A stretch of 47,499 nt of DNA from Planctomycetota bacterium (lineage in GTDB: Bacteria; Planctomycetota; Phycisphaerae; Sedimentisphaerales; Anaerohalosphaeraceae). Below are positions 1 through 6,522 of this stretch, one piece after another. The notes under the pieces were generated by a model. The model did no database searches. It was not told the DNA's origin and saw only the letters and a list, made by a program, of their open reading frames with translations. Where the stretch lies: NCBI GenBank assembly GCA_016873215.1, contig VGXU01000016.1, positions 1-47,499 of the forward strand, read 5' to 3'. The position numbers and the translations under genes were made by a program. The number at the start of each line of letters is the position of its first letter. The first letter of the stretch is position 1.

Positions 1-169
1 TTTTATGGCCGTTACGACAACTGGGACTCCTACCCTTGGACCTTACCTCCAGGTTAAGATTCCTAACAATCCCTTTACCGGAGCAAACGCCATAGGGACA
101 GACTGGCTCTATACTGTAACCGGCAACGATTGGACGTTTGCGGCACCTGCACCTTACGATGTTTACTAA
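1..169 (+). CDS. Pseudopilin, C-terminal fragment (GspG-like)
   Basis: This is the 3' end of a coding region that starts before the window; the frame begins at base 2 and stops with TAA at 167-169. The visible 55 residues contain a PNNPFTG segment followed by GTDWLYTVTGNDWTF. That is the usual C-terminal pattern of GspG-type pseudopilins, where a short loop precedes a final beta strand. It is followed by a strong terminator and then by more pilin-like genes, which fits a major pseudopilin at the head of the secretion locus. The N-terminal methylation motif lies outside the window, so the exact class is inferred. Confidence 0.6.
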   Translation, partial: FMAVTTTGTPTLGPYLQVKIPNNPFTGANAIGTDWLYTVTGNDWTFAAPAPYDVY

Positions 170-186
170 ATAGTGCGTAAATCAAC

Positions 187-223
187 CGCCGGTCGGAAGA
201 GGAATCTTCCGGCCGGCGTTTTT
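187..223 (+). terminator. Rho-independent terminator after pseudopilin gene
   Basis: A 14-bp stem (187-200 with 205-218, one G-T pair) closes a GGAA tetraloop and is followed directly by five T residues. It begins 18 bases after the stop codon of the upstream pseudopilin fragment. The stem is GC-rich and the structure is unambiguous, so the upstream pseudopilin is probably transcribed separately from the genes that follow. Confidence 0.85.
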
Positions 224-270
224 CTGCTGTAAAATTTTGTCTTACGGGTCTCCTGCAGGATGGAATGTAG

Positions 271-342
271 AATTGAGAATTTAGAATGTAGAATTAAGAG
301 TAAGTAAAATTAATTTCTCAATTCTTAATTCTCAATTTTTTT
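271..342. repeat. AT-rich fold-back element
   Basis: Bases 271-288 and 320-337 are near-perfect inverted copies (16 of 18 positions), built from repeats of the words AATTGAGAATT and TAGAATGTAGAATT, with a T7 run at the right end. The 228-base gap between the terminator and the next gene holds essentially only this element. It resembles other word-repeating spacers in the window (36576-36650 and 47163-47265), though the words differ. Confidence 0.6.
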
Positions 343-397
343 GATGGGCGAATGAACATAGAAGAATTGATAGTGTGAGATTCAGGGCCGACGAGTT

Positions 398-868
398 ATG
401 GAAGAAAATTCACCCCAACTCAATCCCAGCTCCACCTGGCTGGAAATTGCCATCGGCGCGGCGGTTTTATTAACGGTTGCGGCGGCGGCGGTTCCTCATT
501 TCAGTCAGGCTGCCGGACAGGGACGCCTGGAAGAGATGTCCGATACGCTGCATCTGGTGCGATGCACGATTGAATTGTACCGCACCGAGCACAACGGGCT
601 TCTTCCCGGACAGCAGAAGGCGGGCCAGTTCGTCCTGCCTTCGGACTTTATCCGGGAATTGACATCGCCTGACACGAAAGGGGAATTTCCTTATTTTCAG
701 CGATTTCCCGAGAATCCTTTTATCCGCTGCGATGACAGCCGGAATACGGTTACCTGTGTCAACGACCCCAATGTGCTGCCCGACGGCACGGAAGGGACGG
801 CCTGGTGGTTCAATGCCGCCACAGGCCAGTTTCGGGCCTGCGACAATAAGTTCCACACAGCGTATTAA
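398..868 (+). CDS. Pseudopilin-like protein without canonical leader
   Basis: A 156-residue protein with one N-terminal hydrophobic helix (about residues 14-36), then a soluble domain that ends in GTAWWFNAATGQFRAC, a GspG/pilin-like C-terminal beta segment. It sits between a pseudopilin fragment and a GspI-like gene, so a role in the pseudopilus is likely. The helix is preceded by NPSSTWLE and not by G-FTLVE. If Glu16 is the +5 glutamate, the cleavage residue is Ser instead of Gly. It may be processed poorly, not at all, or act as an unprocessed membrane anchor. The start is ATG at 398 with only a weak upstream purine stretch. Confidence 0.6.
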   Translation: MEENSPQLNPSSTWLEIAIGAAVLLTVAAAAVPHFSQAAGQGRLEEMSDTLHLVRCTIELYRTEHNGLLPGQQKAGQFVLPSDFIRELTSPDTKGEFPYFQRFPENPFIRCDDSRNTVTCVNDPNVLPDGTEGTAWWFNAATGQFRACDNKFHTAY

Positions 869-870
869 AT

Positions 871-905
871 ATTTGCCACAGAGGCCACAGAGAACACAGA
901 GATTA
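871..905. repeat. Tandem CACAGAG word repeat
   Basis: Three copies of CACAGAG spaced 8-9 bases apart lie directly downstream of the preceding stop codon and run into the A-rich element at 924-978. Similar CACAGAG-rich intergenic strings are, from memory, common in planctomycete and related genomes. No coding or promoter function is visible. Confidence 0.5.
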
Positions 906-923
906 ATAATAAAGAACCCAAGA

Positions 924-978
924 AGTAAAAATGCAAAAGTAAAAAGGTAAAAATGAGGAACCGCCTTTGGCGAGGCTG
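924..978 (+). repeat. A-rich leader repeat with CGCC/GGCG hairpin, copy 1
   Basis: An A-rich stretch built of AGTAAAAA-like words, then GAGGAA, then a CGCC-TTT-GGCG mini-hairpin (962-972) and AGGCTG. The same arrangement recurs at 1411-1469 and 8260-8315. It fills the gap before the GspI-like gene and provides the only Shine-Dalgarno-like purines there (GAGGAA, 955-960). Confidence 0.65.
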
Positions 979-987
979 TTTAACAGG

Positions 988-1413
988 ATGAAACAAGGCA
1001 GAAACCAATCCGGTTTTACGCTGATGGAAGCGATGATGGCGGTCTTTGTGCTGGCCATCGCGGCGGCGGGGATTTCCATGGCGTTTGCCGCGGCCGGTAC
1101 GGTACAGGTCGAAGCCCAGCGAAGAGTTCTCGCCTCGCGTCTGGCCGCCGACCTGATGGAAAAAATCTCGGGGACTGACTATGGCCTTATTCAGGCGACC
1201 TATCCGGTGGGTCATTCCGTGACAGCGGCGGCTATGGGAAATACCGGCGACGCGTATGCCAACCTGAGCTGCTCGGTGGTCGCCAATAATAATATAGAAG
1301 TAAGCAGCGGCGGCACTGCGGTCAAACTGATCCAGGTTGCCGTTGCCGCGAGCTATGGAACAACGGAAATCACGCGAATTACCACGCTGATAGGAGATAA
1401 GGATAAAGATTAA
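988..1413 (+). CDS. Pseudopilin, GspI/PilV-like
   Basis: A 141-residue minor pseudopilin. A short basic leader, MKQGRNQSG, is followed by FTLMEAMMAVFVLAIAAAG: a prepilin peptidase site (Gly at -1, Phe at +1, Glu at +5) and the hydrophobic helix that holds the subunit in the inner membrane and later in the pseudopilus core. The size and position just before a GspJ-like gene fit GspI (PilV in pilus terms). I chose ATG 988, which gives a normal 9-residue leader; a TTG at 967 lies inside the repeat hairpin and has GAGGAA upstream, so it remains possible. Confidence 0.7.
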   Translation: MKQGRNQSGFTLMEAMMAVFVLAIAAAGISMAFAAAGTVQVEAQRRVLASRLAADLMEKISGTDYGLIQATYPVGHSVTAAAMGNTGDAYANLSCSVVANNNIEVSSGGTAVKLIQVAVAASYGTTEITRITTLIGDKDKD

Positions 1414-1469
1414 AAATTAAAAGGCATAAGTTAAAAGTCAAAATTGAGGAACGGCCTTTGGCCGGGCTG
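1411..1469 (+). repeat. A-rich leader repeat with CGGCC/GGCCG hairpin, copy 2
   Basis: It has the same layout as the copies at 924-978 and 8260-8315: AAAATTAAAA and GTTAAAAGTCAAAA words, GAGGAA at 1446-1451, a CGGCC-TTT-GGCCG hairpin (1452-1464) and GGCTG. It begins within the last codons of the GspI-like gene and ends two bases before the ATG of the GspJ-like gene, so it is the whole 5' leader of that gene. Confidence 0.65.
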
Positions 1470-1471
1470 AA

Positions 1472-1984
1472 ATGAACCGTTTTTACAAACACAAACAATC
1501 TGGTTTTACGCTTGTCGAGCTTCTGGTGGCTCTGATGATCGCGGCGATTGTGCTGGCGGCGGCGGCCACGATGGCCGATGCGCTGGCTTGCGGTAAAGAG
1601 ACCTGTGACCGGATGAGCCGGAGTACGTCATATCTGCTGCAAATCCAAACGCGCCTGTCGGATTTGATTATGCGGGCCAACGCGGCGGCGATAAGTTTGG
1701 AGGGAAATTTGACCCTTGGATATGATACAAACGACGATGGTTTGACAGATGAAGCAGTGATAGTCAGCAAAGACGCATTGAGTAATATCATTACTATTAC
1801 AGAAAATGGCATAGCCACGGCATATACGTATCAATTGAAAAATCAGGCCGGAGAGTATCAGAACGCCCAGAGCAATGTCGTATTTGGATATGATGGCAAT
1901 AAACTTGTCACGGTTAAATTTGATCTGACTGAAAACAGCGTTGCCCAGACCCATCAGGTTTGTGCGGCGCTGCGGGGAAAATAA
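1472..1984 (+). CDS. Pseudopilin, GspJ/PilW-like
   Basis: A 170-residue pseudopilin with leader MNRFYKHKQSG and processed start FTLVELLVALMIAAIVLAAAA, an intact prepilin peptidase site with Glu at +5. The remaining domain is beta-rich with a DTNDDGLTDE stretch that looks like a calcium-binding loop, as found in several pseudopilins. It lies between GspI-like and GspK-like genes, the normal tip-complex order I-J-K, so GspJ is the likely assignment. Sequence identity to known GspJ cannot be judged here. Confidence 0.7.
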   Translation: MNRFYKHKQSGFTLVELLVALMIAAIVLAAAATMADALACGKETCDRMSRSTSYLLQIQTRLSDLIMRANAAAISLEGNLTLGYDTNDDGLTDEAVIVSKDALSNIITITENGIATAYTYQLKNQAGEYQNAQSNVVFGYDGNKLVTVKFDLTENSVAQTHQVCAALRGK

Positions 1985-1992
1985 CCGTGAAG

Positions 1993-2448
1993 ATGAAACG
2001 ACACAAAAACAACAGAAAACGTTCCGGGATGGCGCTGATGGTCGTGCTGTTTATTGTTTTTGCCGTGACGGTCGTGACGATGGGACTTCTGTTCCGGTCG
2101 GATATGGCCCTGGCGTCGGGGCAGAACCTCTGCCTACGCAATCAGAGCGATTATTTAGCCTGGGCGGGGCTTGAACACGCCCGCGCAGTTATTCAGAGCT
2201 ATGATTCGACACCTCTGGCCAGTACGGCTGCCATCTCTACGCTGCCTTTTACGTTGGATTCCAAGTGGTATTATGATTTGCAGATTGCCGCGCCCAATAC
2301 GACGAATCCCAGCGCTTATGTCTACAAAGTGACCGGTGAATCATGGTATGGCACTGCATCCGACAAGCAGGCCCGCAGTATGTTATATGCGGATATTGTA
2401 TATAACCCCAATGACGGCTCGGCCGTGTTTTCTTCCATCCGCCGTTAA
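1993..2448 (+). CDS. GspK/PilX-like minor pseudopilin
   Basis: A 151-residue protein whose basic N-terminus MKRHKNNRKRSG precedes MALMVVLFIVFAVTVVTMGLLF, a hydrophobic helix. The region SDYLAWAGLEHARAVIQSY matches the pattern after the helix in GspK and PilX proteins (residues resembling A..AG...A). As in GspK, the +1 and +5 residues differ from the FTLVE consensus: there is no Glu at +5. At about 150 residues it is much shorter than full GspK (about 300), so it is a reduced form or PilX-like. It starts eight bases after the GspJ-like stop codon. Confidence 0.6.
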   Translation: MKRHKNNRKRSGMALMVVLFIVFAVTVVTMGLLFRSDMALASGQNLCLRNQSDYLAWAGLEHARAVIQSYDSTPLASTAAISTLPFTLDSKWYYDLQIAAPNTTNPSAYVYKVTGESWYGTASDKQARSMLYADIVYNPNDGSAVFSSIRR

Positions 2449-2819
2449 TAATACACGGTTCTATTTTACCTTTTACTGTTTATCATTTCATTTTTTCATG
2501 TCCGATAACACAAATTTGTCTTCGACGGAATCTCTTTTCCCAAATAGTTTTTGCACCGCCGGTCTGTCTTGGTCGGGCCGGCAGGAAACGATTGCAGCGA
2601 TTGTAATGATTATAAGCCTGCATAAAGGTGTTTTTAACACCGAAAACAAGGTCTGCTCTGCGTCTTGGGGGCCTGGATTTCCTAATGTTTTATACAGGGG
2701 CCGTTTGCGTCTCAGGCAATTGCTCGGCTGGTTAAGCCGACCTGCCCAATAGTCGAAACAACCGCGGGACAGTCCGCCAAGTCGGTGCGGAGATGCCCGG
2801 TAAAAAGAGAGGCTGAACA
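2449..2819. other. 371-base gap without a recognisable gene
   Basis: This gap splits the pseudopilin genes. It contains short hairpins: GGTGTT with AACACC near 2627-2641, a 6-bp stem with a GGTTA loop at 2724-2740, and CCGC with GCGG at 2774-2790. CCGAC at 2737-2741 could pair with GTCGG at 2781-2785 as a pseudoknot. I could not match it to any RNA family I know (riboswitches, RNase P, tmRNA, 6S and SRP were considered). Open frames on both strands look like chance. Confidence 0.4.
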
Positions 2820-3479
2820 ATGGAAAAACGAAAAACGCGGAAACTTTATGCGAGAATGTCTCATCGCTGTCATTCCCGCGAAGGCGGGAATCCAGTTTTA
2901 CATTGCTGGATTCCGGGTCAAGCCCGGAATGACAAAACCAGCGGCTTTACGCTGGTCGAGATAATTCTGGTCGTACTCATTCTGAGTATCGCGGCACTGG
3001 TCGCTATTCCGATGTTTGTCTCCGCGGCCGATGTTCAGGTGCGCTCAGCCGCCAATCGCATCGCGGCGGATTTGGATTATGCCCGCGGCCTGGCGATTAC
3101 ACGGCAGAAAAATTATACGGTAGTTTTTGTTCCTGACAATGCGTCCACTTCGACTGTGAATGAATCATCGTATGACATCCGCGAAGCCGGCGGCACTGCC
3201 AGCAATATTATTAAAAATCCTCTGGACAATAGAAACTTCACGGTGAGCCTTGCCGCCGACAATCGCGTCAGCAGCGTAAATATCCTTTCGGTTAATTTTG
3301 ACGCCGTGGCCAGCAATGCGATTACGTTCGATTATCTCGGGACACCCTATCCGGGGAATGTCGCCTCGCCGACTGTGCGGTTAAATAGTCAGGGCGTCGT
3401 GACCCTCAAATCCAGAGTCGGCGCCTTTACCGTCAGCGTGAAAGTAGAGCCTTTAACAGGCAGTGTGACCATTGAATAG
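2820..3479 (+). CDS. Pseudopilin, GspH-like, with repeat-encoded leader
   Basis: A 219-residue pseudopilin. Residues 43-65 are FTLVEIILVVLILSIAALVAI, with Gly42 at -1 and Glu47 at +5, so the prepilin site is intact. The mature domain (AANRIAADLDYARGLAITRQ, then a beta-rich body and a VTLKSRVGAFTVSV strand) fits GspH/FimT. The leader is 42 residues, far longer than the usual 6-15, because codons 17-39 read through a REP-like inverted repeat (2869-2933). ATG 2820 has a purine-rich AGAGAGG upstream; no better in-frame start lies closer to the cleavage site. Confidence 0.75.
   Translation: MEKRKTRKLYARMSHRCHSREGGNPVLHCWIPGQARNDKTSGFTLVEIILVVLILSIAALVAIPMFVSAADVQVRSAANRIAADLDYARGLAITRQKNYTVVFVPDNASTSTVNESSYDIREAGGTASNIIKNPLDNRNFTVSLAADNRVSSVNILSVNFDAVASNAITFDYLGTPYPGNVASPTVRLNSQGVVTLKSRVGAFTVSVKVEPLTGSVTIE
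2869..2933. repeat. REP-like composite inverted repeat inside pseudopilin leader
   Basis: A 65-bp element made of nested inverted repeats: ATTCCCGC/GCGGGAAT (2872-2879 with 2884-2891), GGAATCCAG/CTGGATTCC (2887-2895 with 2906-2914), ATTCCGGG/CCCGGAAT (2910-2917 with 2923-2930) and outer arms GTCATTCC/GGAATGAC. It is the well-known repeat whose chance translation gives SREGGNP and ARNDK. A roughly 30-base match in the opposite orientation lies at 47189-47218. Here it is translated in frame as part of a prepilin leader. Confidence 0.9.
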
Positions 3480-3542
3480 TACAAAAATGCCCAGTTCGTT
3501 TTGACTGTGTGCGGGCGAATAAATACAAGGGAACAAAGTCGT

Positions 3543-4670
3543 ATGTTGAATTGGTTTAGCAAAAGCAAAGTGCAGCCGATTGGTCTGGATATCGGACACA
3601 GCTCCATTAAGATGATTCAGTTGTGTCGTGAAGGACAGGCCATTCATGTCGCGGCCGCGGCCGATGTGCCGATCGATCCGGCTCTGTACAGCGATCCTGT
3701 TGTCCGCAAAGAGTTTATTATTTCGTCCATTCGACGGATGTACAGCCAGGGCGGATTCAGCGCCAGGCAGACGGTCAGTTGTCTGCCCAGCGATATCATT
3801 CGAATTCGAAGTCTTCGTCTCGACTCCGCCGCACTGGAAGATATTGAACAGTTCATAAGGGAAGATGTCGCGGCGCGCCTGGGTCTTGATCCGGAGGTAG
3901 ATGAACTTCGTCATCTGGTGGCCGGGGATATCTTTCATGGCGAGGAAATTAAAACCGAAGTGATATTTTTCGGCGTGGAGCGGGCGGCGCTGGCGGATCA
4001 CATCGAAATGCTCGAACAGGCCCATTTGGATCCTGTTTCCGTAGATACTGTTCCCTGTGCGCTGTTTCGCAGTTTTCAGAGATCGCTTCGCCGCAGGGAA
4101 GATATGAATGTGGCCAGCGTGCTGGTCGATCTGGGCAGTCATTTTACCACCGTGATTATCGGTCAGGGACTGCAGGTTATCTTTATCAAGCAGATTCCGA
4201 TCGCCGGCGAGCATTTGACTCAGGAAATCGCTTCCAAACTGGGGATTGAGCCCGTCAAAGCAGCGATGCTGCGAAGCAAACTGCGTGACCCGCAGGGAGG
4301 ACTGGATGAGGAAACGACGCGTGCGGTGACCGACGCGATGAACGGAATGATTGAACTGCTGGCCCGTGAAATTTCGCTTTGTTTCAAGTATTACGCCGTC
4401 ACCTTCCGCAGCCAGTGTCCCAGTGAAGCGGTTTTTGCCGGCGGCGAAGTCTATGAATCCTCTTTGATGGATGCCCTTTGTCGGCATCTGGGTGTGAAAA
4501 TTCGTATTGCCGAGCCTCTGCGGGGATTCGATTTAAGCCGCGCAAATTTTAACCGTCGCCGCAATCCCCAGATGTGTGAATGGGCTGTGGCGGTGGGGCT
4601 TGGACTCAAAGGCTGGGAAATTCCGGAAAATACCTCGGAACAACCTAATGTGGTGCAGGAAACCGTATGA
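3543..4670 (+). CDS. pilM: PilM-like actin-fold assembly protein
   Basis: A 375-residue cytoplasmic protein with the actin/FtsA-type nucleotide-binding fold: phosphate-1 motif GLDIGHSSIKMIQL near residues 14-27, phosphate-2 motif LVDLGSHFTTVIIG, and the adenosine-side FAGGEVYESSLMDAL. PilM binds the cytoplasmic tail of PilN and links the inner-membrane PilNO platform to the cytoplasmic ATPase. The next gene overlaps by four bases (ATGA) and encodes PilN, which confirms the assignment. ATG 3543 was chosen because AAGGGA lies upstream and the protein then begins MLNWFSKSK, a usual PilM start. Confidence 0.9.
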   Translation: MLNWFSKSKVQPIGLDIGHSSIKMIQLCREGQAIHVAAAADVPIDPALYSDPVVRKEFIISSIRRMYSQGGFSARQTVSCLPSDIIRIRSLRLDSAALEDIEQFIREDVAARLGLDPEVDELRHLVAGDIFHGEEIKTEVIFFGVERAALADHIEMLEQAHLDPVSVDTVPCALFRSFQRSLRRREDMNVASVLVDLGSHFTTVIIGQGLQVIFIKQIPIAGEHLTQEIASKLGIEPVKAAMLRSKLRDPQGGLDEETTRAVTDAMNGMIELLAREISLCFKYYAVTFRSQCPSEAVFAGGEVYESSLMDALCRHLGVKIRIAEPLRGFDLSRANFNRRRNPQMCEWAVAVGLGLKGWEIPENTSEQPNVVQETV

Positions 4671-5338
4671 CCGAAATTGATTTCGTCCCGCAGTGGTATC
4701 AAGTCAGCCGCAATCGCAAATTGTGGTATCAGAGACAATTTCTGATACTTGGCGGAATCGCGATTCTGGTGGCGGGGTGGTGTTTTATTGCAGGCCGAGG
4801 CCTTTCACGAGCGCGGGCCGACCTGCGCGTCGCACACTCTAATTTTGAATCGGAAATCGGGAAAATTCAGCGGTATGAACGACTCCAGATTCAGTATTCC
4901 GCGCTGCAGAAGAAGGCAGCGGTGCTGGATTTAATCGTTCCGCGGTCCTCTAACGCGTCGGTTTTGGCGGAGCTTTCTCACTGTGTCGGGCCGGACGTCG
5001 TAATGAAAAAGCTGAGCATTCGCTCCGAGCCGGTTGACACCGGCCAACAGGGGAATATGGTCACTGTTGCCGGCGGGACAGCAAAACAAAATTCCGCCGC
5101 AGGGGCAGGTAAAACGACAGACCAATTGCCCGCTACACAGACTCGTGTTGTGATGGTTGGTTATGCCGCCGATGCCCAGCAGGTTGCCGTCCTGATTTCC
5201 GCACTGGAACAATCGAATTACTTCTTCCGGGTCGTTCCCGTCTATTCAAAAAATGAAATCGTCGGGCGGAGGAATATCACTGAATTTGAGATTCAGTGTG
5301 TCCTGGCTGATTTTAAGCTTTTGAGTGGAAAGGAATAA
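4667..5338 (+). CDS. pilN: PilN-like inner-membrane assembly protein
   Basis: A 223-residue bitopic protein: a short cytoplasmic tail with IDFVPQWY (the PilM-binding INLLP-type motif in altered form), one membrane helix at about residues 26-46, a coiled-coil stretch to about 85 and a periplasmic ferredoxin-like domain interrupted by a Gly/Ala/Gln-rich linker near 125-150. It is translationally coupled to pilM. In type II systems the corresponding parts are GspL/GspM; here separate PilM and PilN genes are used. Confidence 0.8.
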   Translation: MTEIDFVPQWYQVSRNRKLWYQRQFLILGGIAILVAGWCFIAGRGLSRARADLRVAHSNFESEIGKIQRYERLQIQYSALQKKAAVLDLIVPRSSNASVLAELSHCVGPDVVMKKLSIRSEPVDTGQQGNMVTVAGGTAKQNSAAGAGKTTDQLPATQTRVVMVGYAADAQQVAVLISALEQSNYFFRVVPVYSKNEIVGRRNITEFEIQCVLADFKLLSGKE

Positions 5339-5345
5339 TCGCGTA

Positions 5346-5897
5346 ATGAAATACGCCGAAAAAAAGCAGATTTTGTTTCTGATCATGACGGTTCTGTGCG
5401 GCGTGGCGATGGTCTTGTTCGGATATTTCCCCATCGCCTGGCAAAAACGAGTGATTCGTCAAACACTCCAGCGGCAATCCATGACCGCCGAGCAGGTTCA
5501 AAGCAGCATCGAGCAGTCGGCTCTTTTGGAACGGCGCATTGCCGAACTGGAACCCCTGACCCGGCGATTTGAACATTATGTGCCGCAGTCCAGCGGGTTT
5601 GCTTCTTTCTGGCAGCAGATTGCAGAACTCATGACCAGCCATGATTTGCAGAATCAGCAGGTTCGGCCCGGCGTCGAATCCCGGTATGACGACTTTAACA
5701 TCGTTTCGCTGGATATTCAGGGCTGCGGAACGCTGCCGAAAATTTTTGATTTTATTCGTTCTCTGGAACAGATGGACCGCTTAGTCCGCATTGAACAAAT
5801 GGAACTGACCAATGACAAAGATATGACGGGACTGTTGACATTCTCGGCCAAGGCGCAGGTGTTTTATCGGACGCCGACGAATAATAAAGCAGGCTAA
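5346..5897 (+). CDS. pilO: PilO-like inner-membrane assembly protein
   Basis: A 183-residue bitopic protein with one membrane helix at about residues 9-28, a coiled-coil segment (about 35-70) rich in Gln, Glu and Arg, and a periplasmic ferredoxin-like domain ending FSAKAQVFYRTP, the usual last strand of PilO. It pairs with PilN in the periplasm to align the platform with the secretin. ATG 5346 has AAGGA 12 bases upstream and begins MKYAEKKQ; a GTG at 5325 inside pilN is less likely. Confidence 0.8.
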   Translation: MKYAEKKQILFLIMTVLCGVAMVLFGYFPIAWQKRVIRQTLQRQSMTAEQVQSSIEQSALLERRIAELEPLTRRFEHYVPQSSGFASFWQQIAELMTSHDLQNQQVRPGVESRYDDFNIVSLDIQGCGTLPKIFDFIRSLEQMDRLVRIEQMELTNDKDMTGLLTFSAKAQVFYRTPTNNKAG

Positions 5898-5923
5898 CCC
5901 AGGATTTATCATACTTTAAATAT

Positions 5924-6490
5924 ATGAGTACAAAACATCCAATCAAAACAATCGATTCTATATCGGCGAAGAATTCGATTCGCAACATGAGTCCCAAGAC
6001 CATCGCCGCGGTGGTCCTGGTGGCTCTGATGGGCGTGCTGTGGGCGCGTGTTTTGCTGCGATCAAAAGCCGGCCCCGCCTCGGCCAATGCCGCAACGACG
6101 ACTGCCGTCGAAGAGGTGCAGCAGCAGAACCCCAAATCGCAGATTCAAATTCAGGCGATTCCGCTGGCGACGGTTCCCGGAAGACATGATACGATTGCCG
6201 CCGATTTTTTCAAAGCCGATCGTAGTTCGGCATCCGGCGGGAACCAGGAGAGGGGAAACCAGCGAATACTCGATGAACTCGGCAAGGCGGTTGTGCTGGA
6301 AGCCATTATAAGAAATGCGCAGGGCAGGGCCGAAAAAGCCTATCTTAACGGGGCGGTCGTTATCGTGGGTTCGACGCTGAAGGTTCAGATGCAAAATGAC
6401 ACTTACATCATACGAGTAGAGGCGATTGAACCCGCCGCCGTCCGATTGGGCTGGCGGGACCGTACTTTTAAATTGAAAATGCCTGAATAG
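5924..6490 (+). CDS. PilP/GspC-like bitopic protein
   Basis: A 188-residue protein with one membrane helix (about residues 25-46), an Ala/Thr/Gln-rich linker, and a C-terminal beta domain (about 120-186) with AYLNGAVVIVGSTLKVQ, DTYIIRVEAIEPAAVRLGWRD and FKLKMPE. This layout, a small beta barrel of the homology-region type, is that of PilP and GspC, which connect the inner-membrane platform to the N0 domain of the secretin. The position between pilO and the secretin gene supports it. Unlike classical PilP it has no lipobox, so it is closer to GspC. Confidence 0.6.
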   Translation: MSTKHPIKTIDSISAKNSIRNMSPKTIAAVVLVALMGVLWARVLLRSKAGPASANAATTTAVEEVQQQNPKSQIQIQAIPLATVPGRHDTIAADFFKADRSSASGGNQERGNQRILDELGKAVVLEAIIRNAQGRAEKAYLNGAVVIVGSTLKVQMQNDTYIIRVEAIEPAAVRLGWRDRTFKLKMPE

Positions 6491-6522
6491 CAACAAGTGA
6501 ATAAGAAAGGCTCTGGTGAATT

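Noticed and set aside
871-905. The CACAGAG tandem words as a CRISPR-like array.
   Set aside because: The units are only 7 bases with 1-2 base separators, no spacers of 25-40 bases exist, and no cas genes are nearby.
2701-2819. A cyclic di-GMP (GEMM) riboswitch or twister-like ribozyme before the GspH-like gene.
   Set aside because: The conserved GEMM core and tetraloop-receptor elements are absent, and the CCCGGTAAAA similarity to twister is partial and not in the right order.
2488-2820. A 110-codon minus-strand open frame in the gap between pseudopilin genes.
   Set aside because: It has no recognisable domain, ends at the start codon of the next gene, opposes the operon, and overlaps GC-rich hairpins. 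Chance is more likely.
3453-4487. A 344-codon minus-strand open frame opposite pilM.
   Set aside because: It is the mirror of a well-supported gene. Its translation is rich in His, Gln and Arg with no domain pattern.
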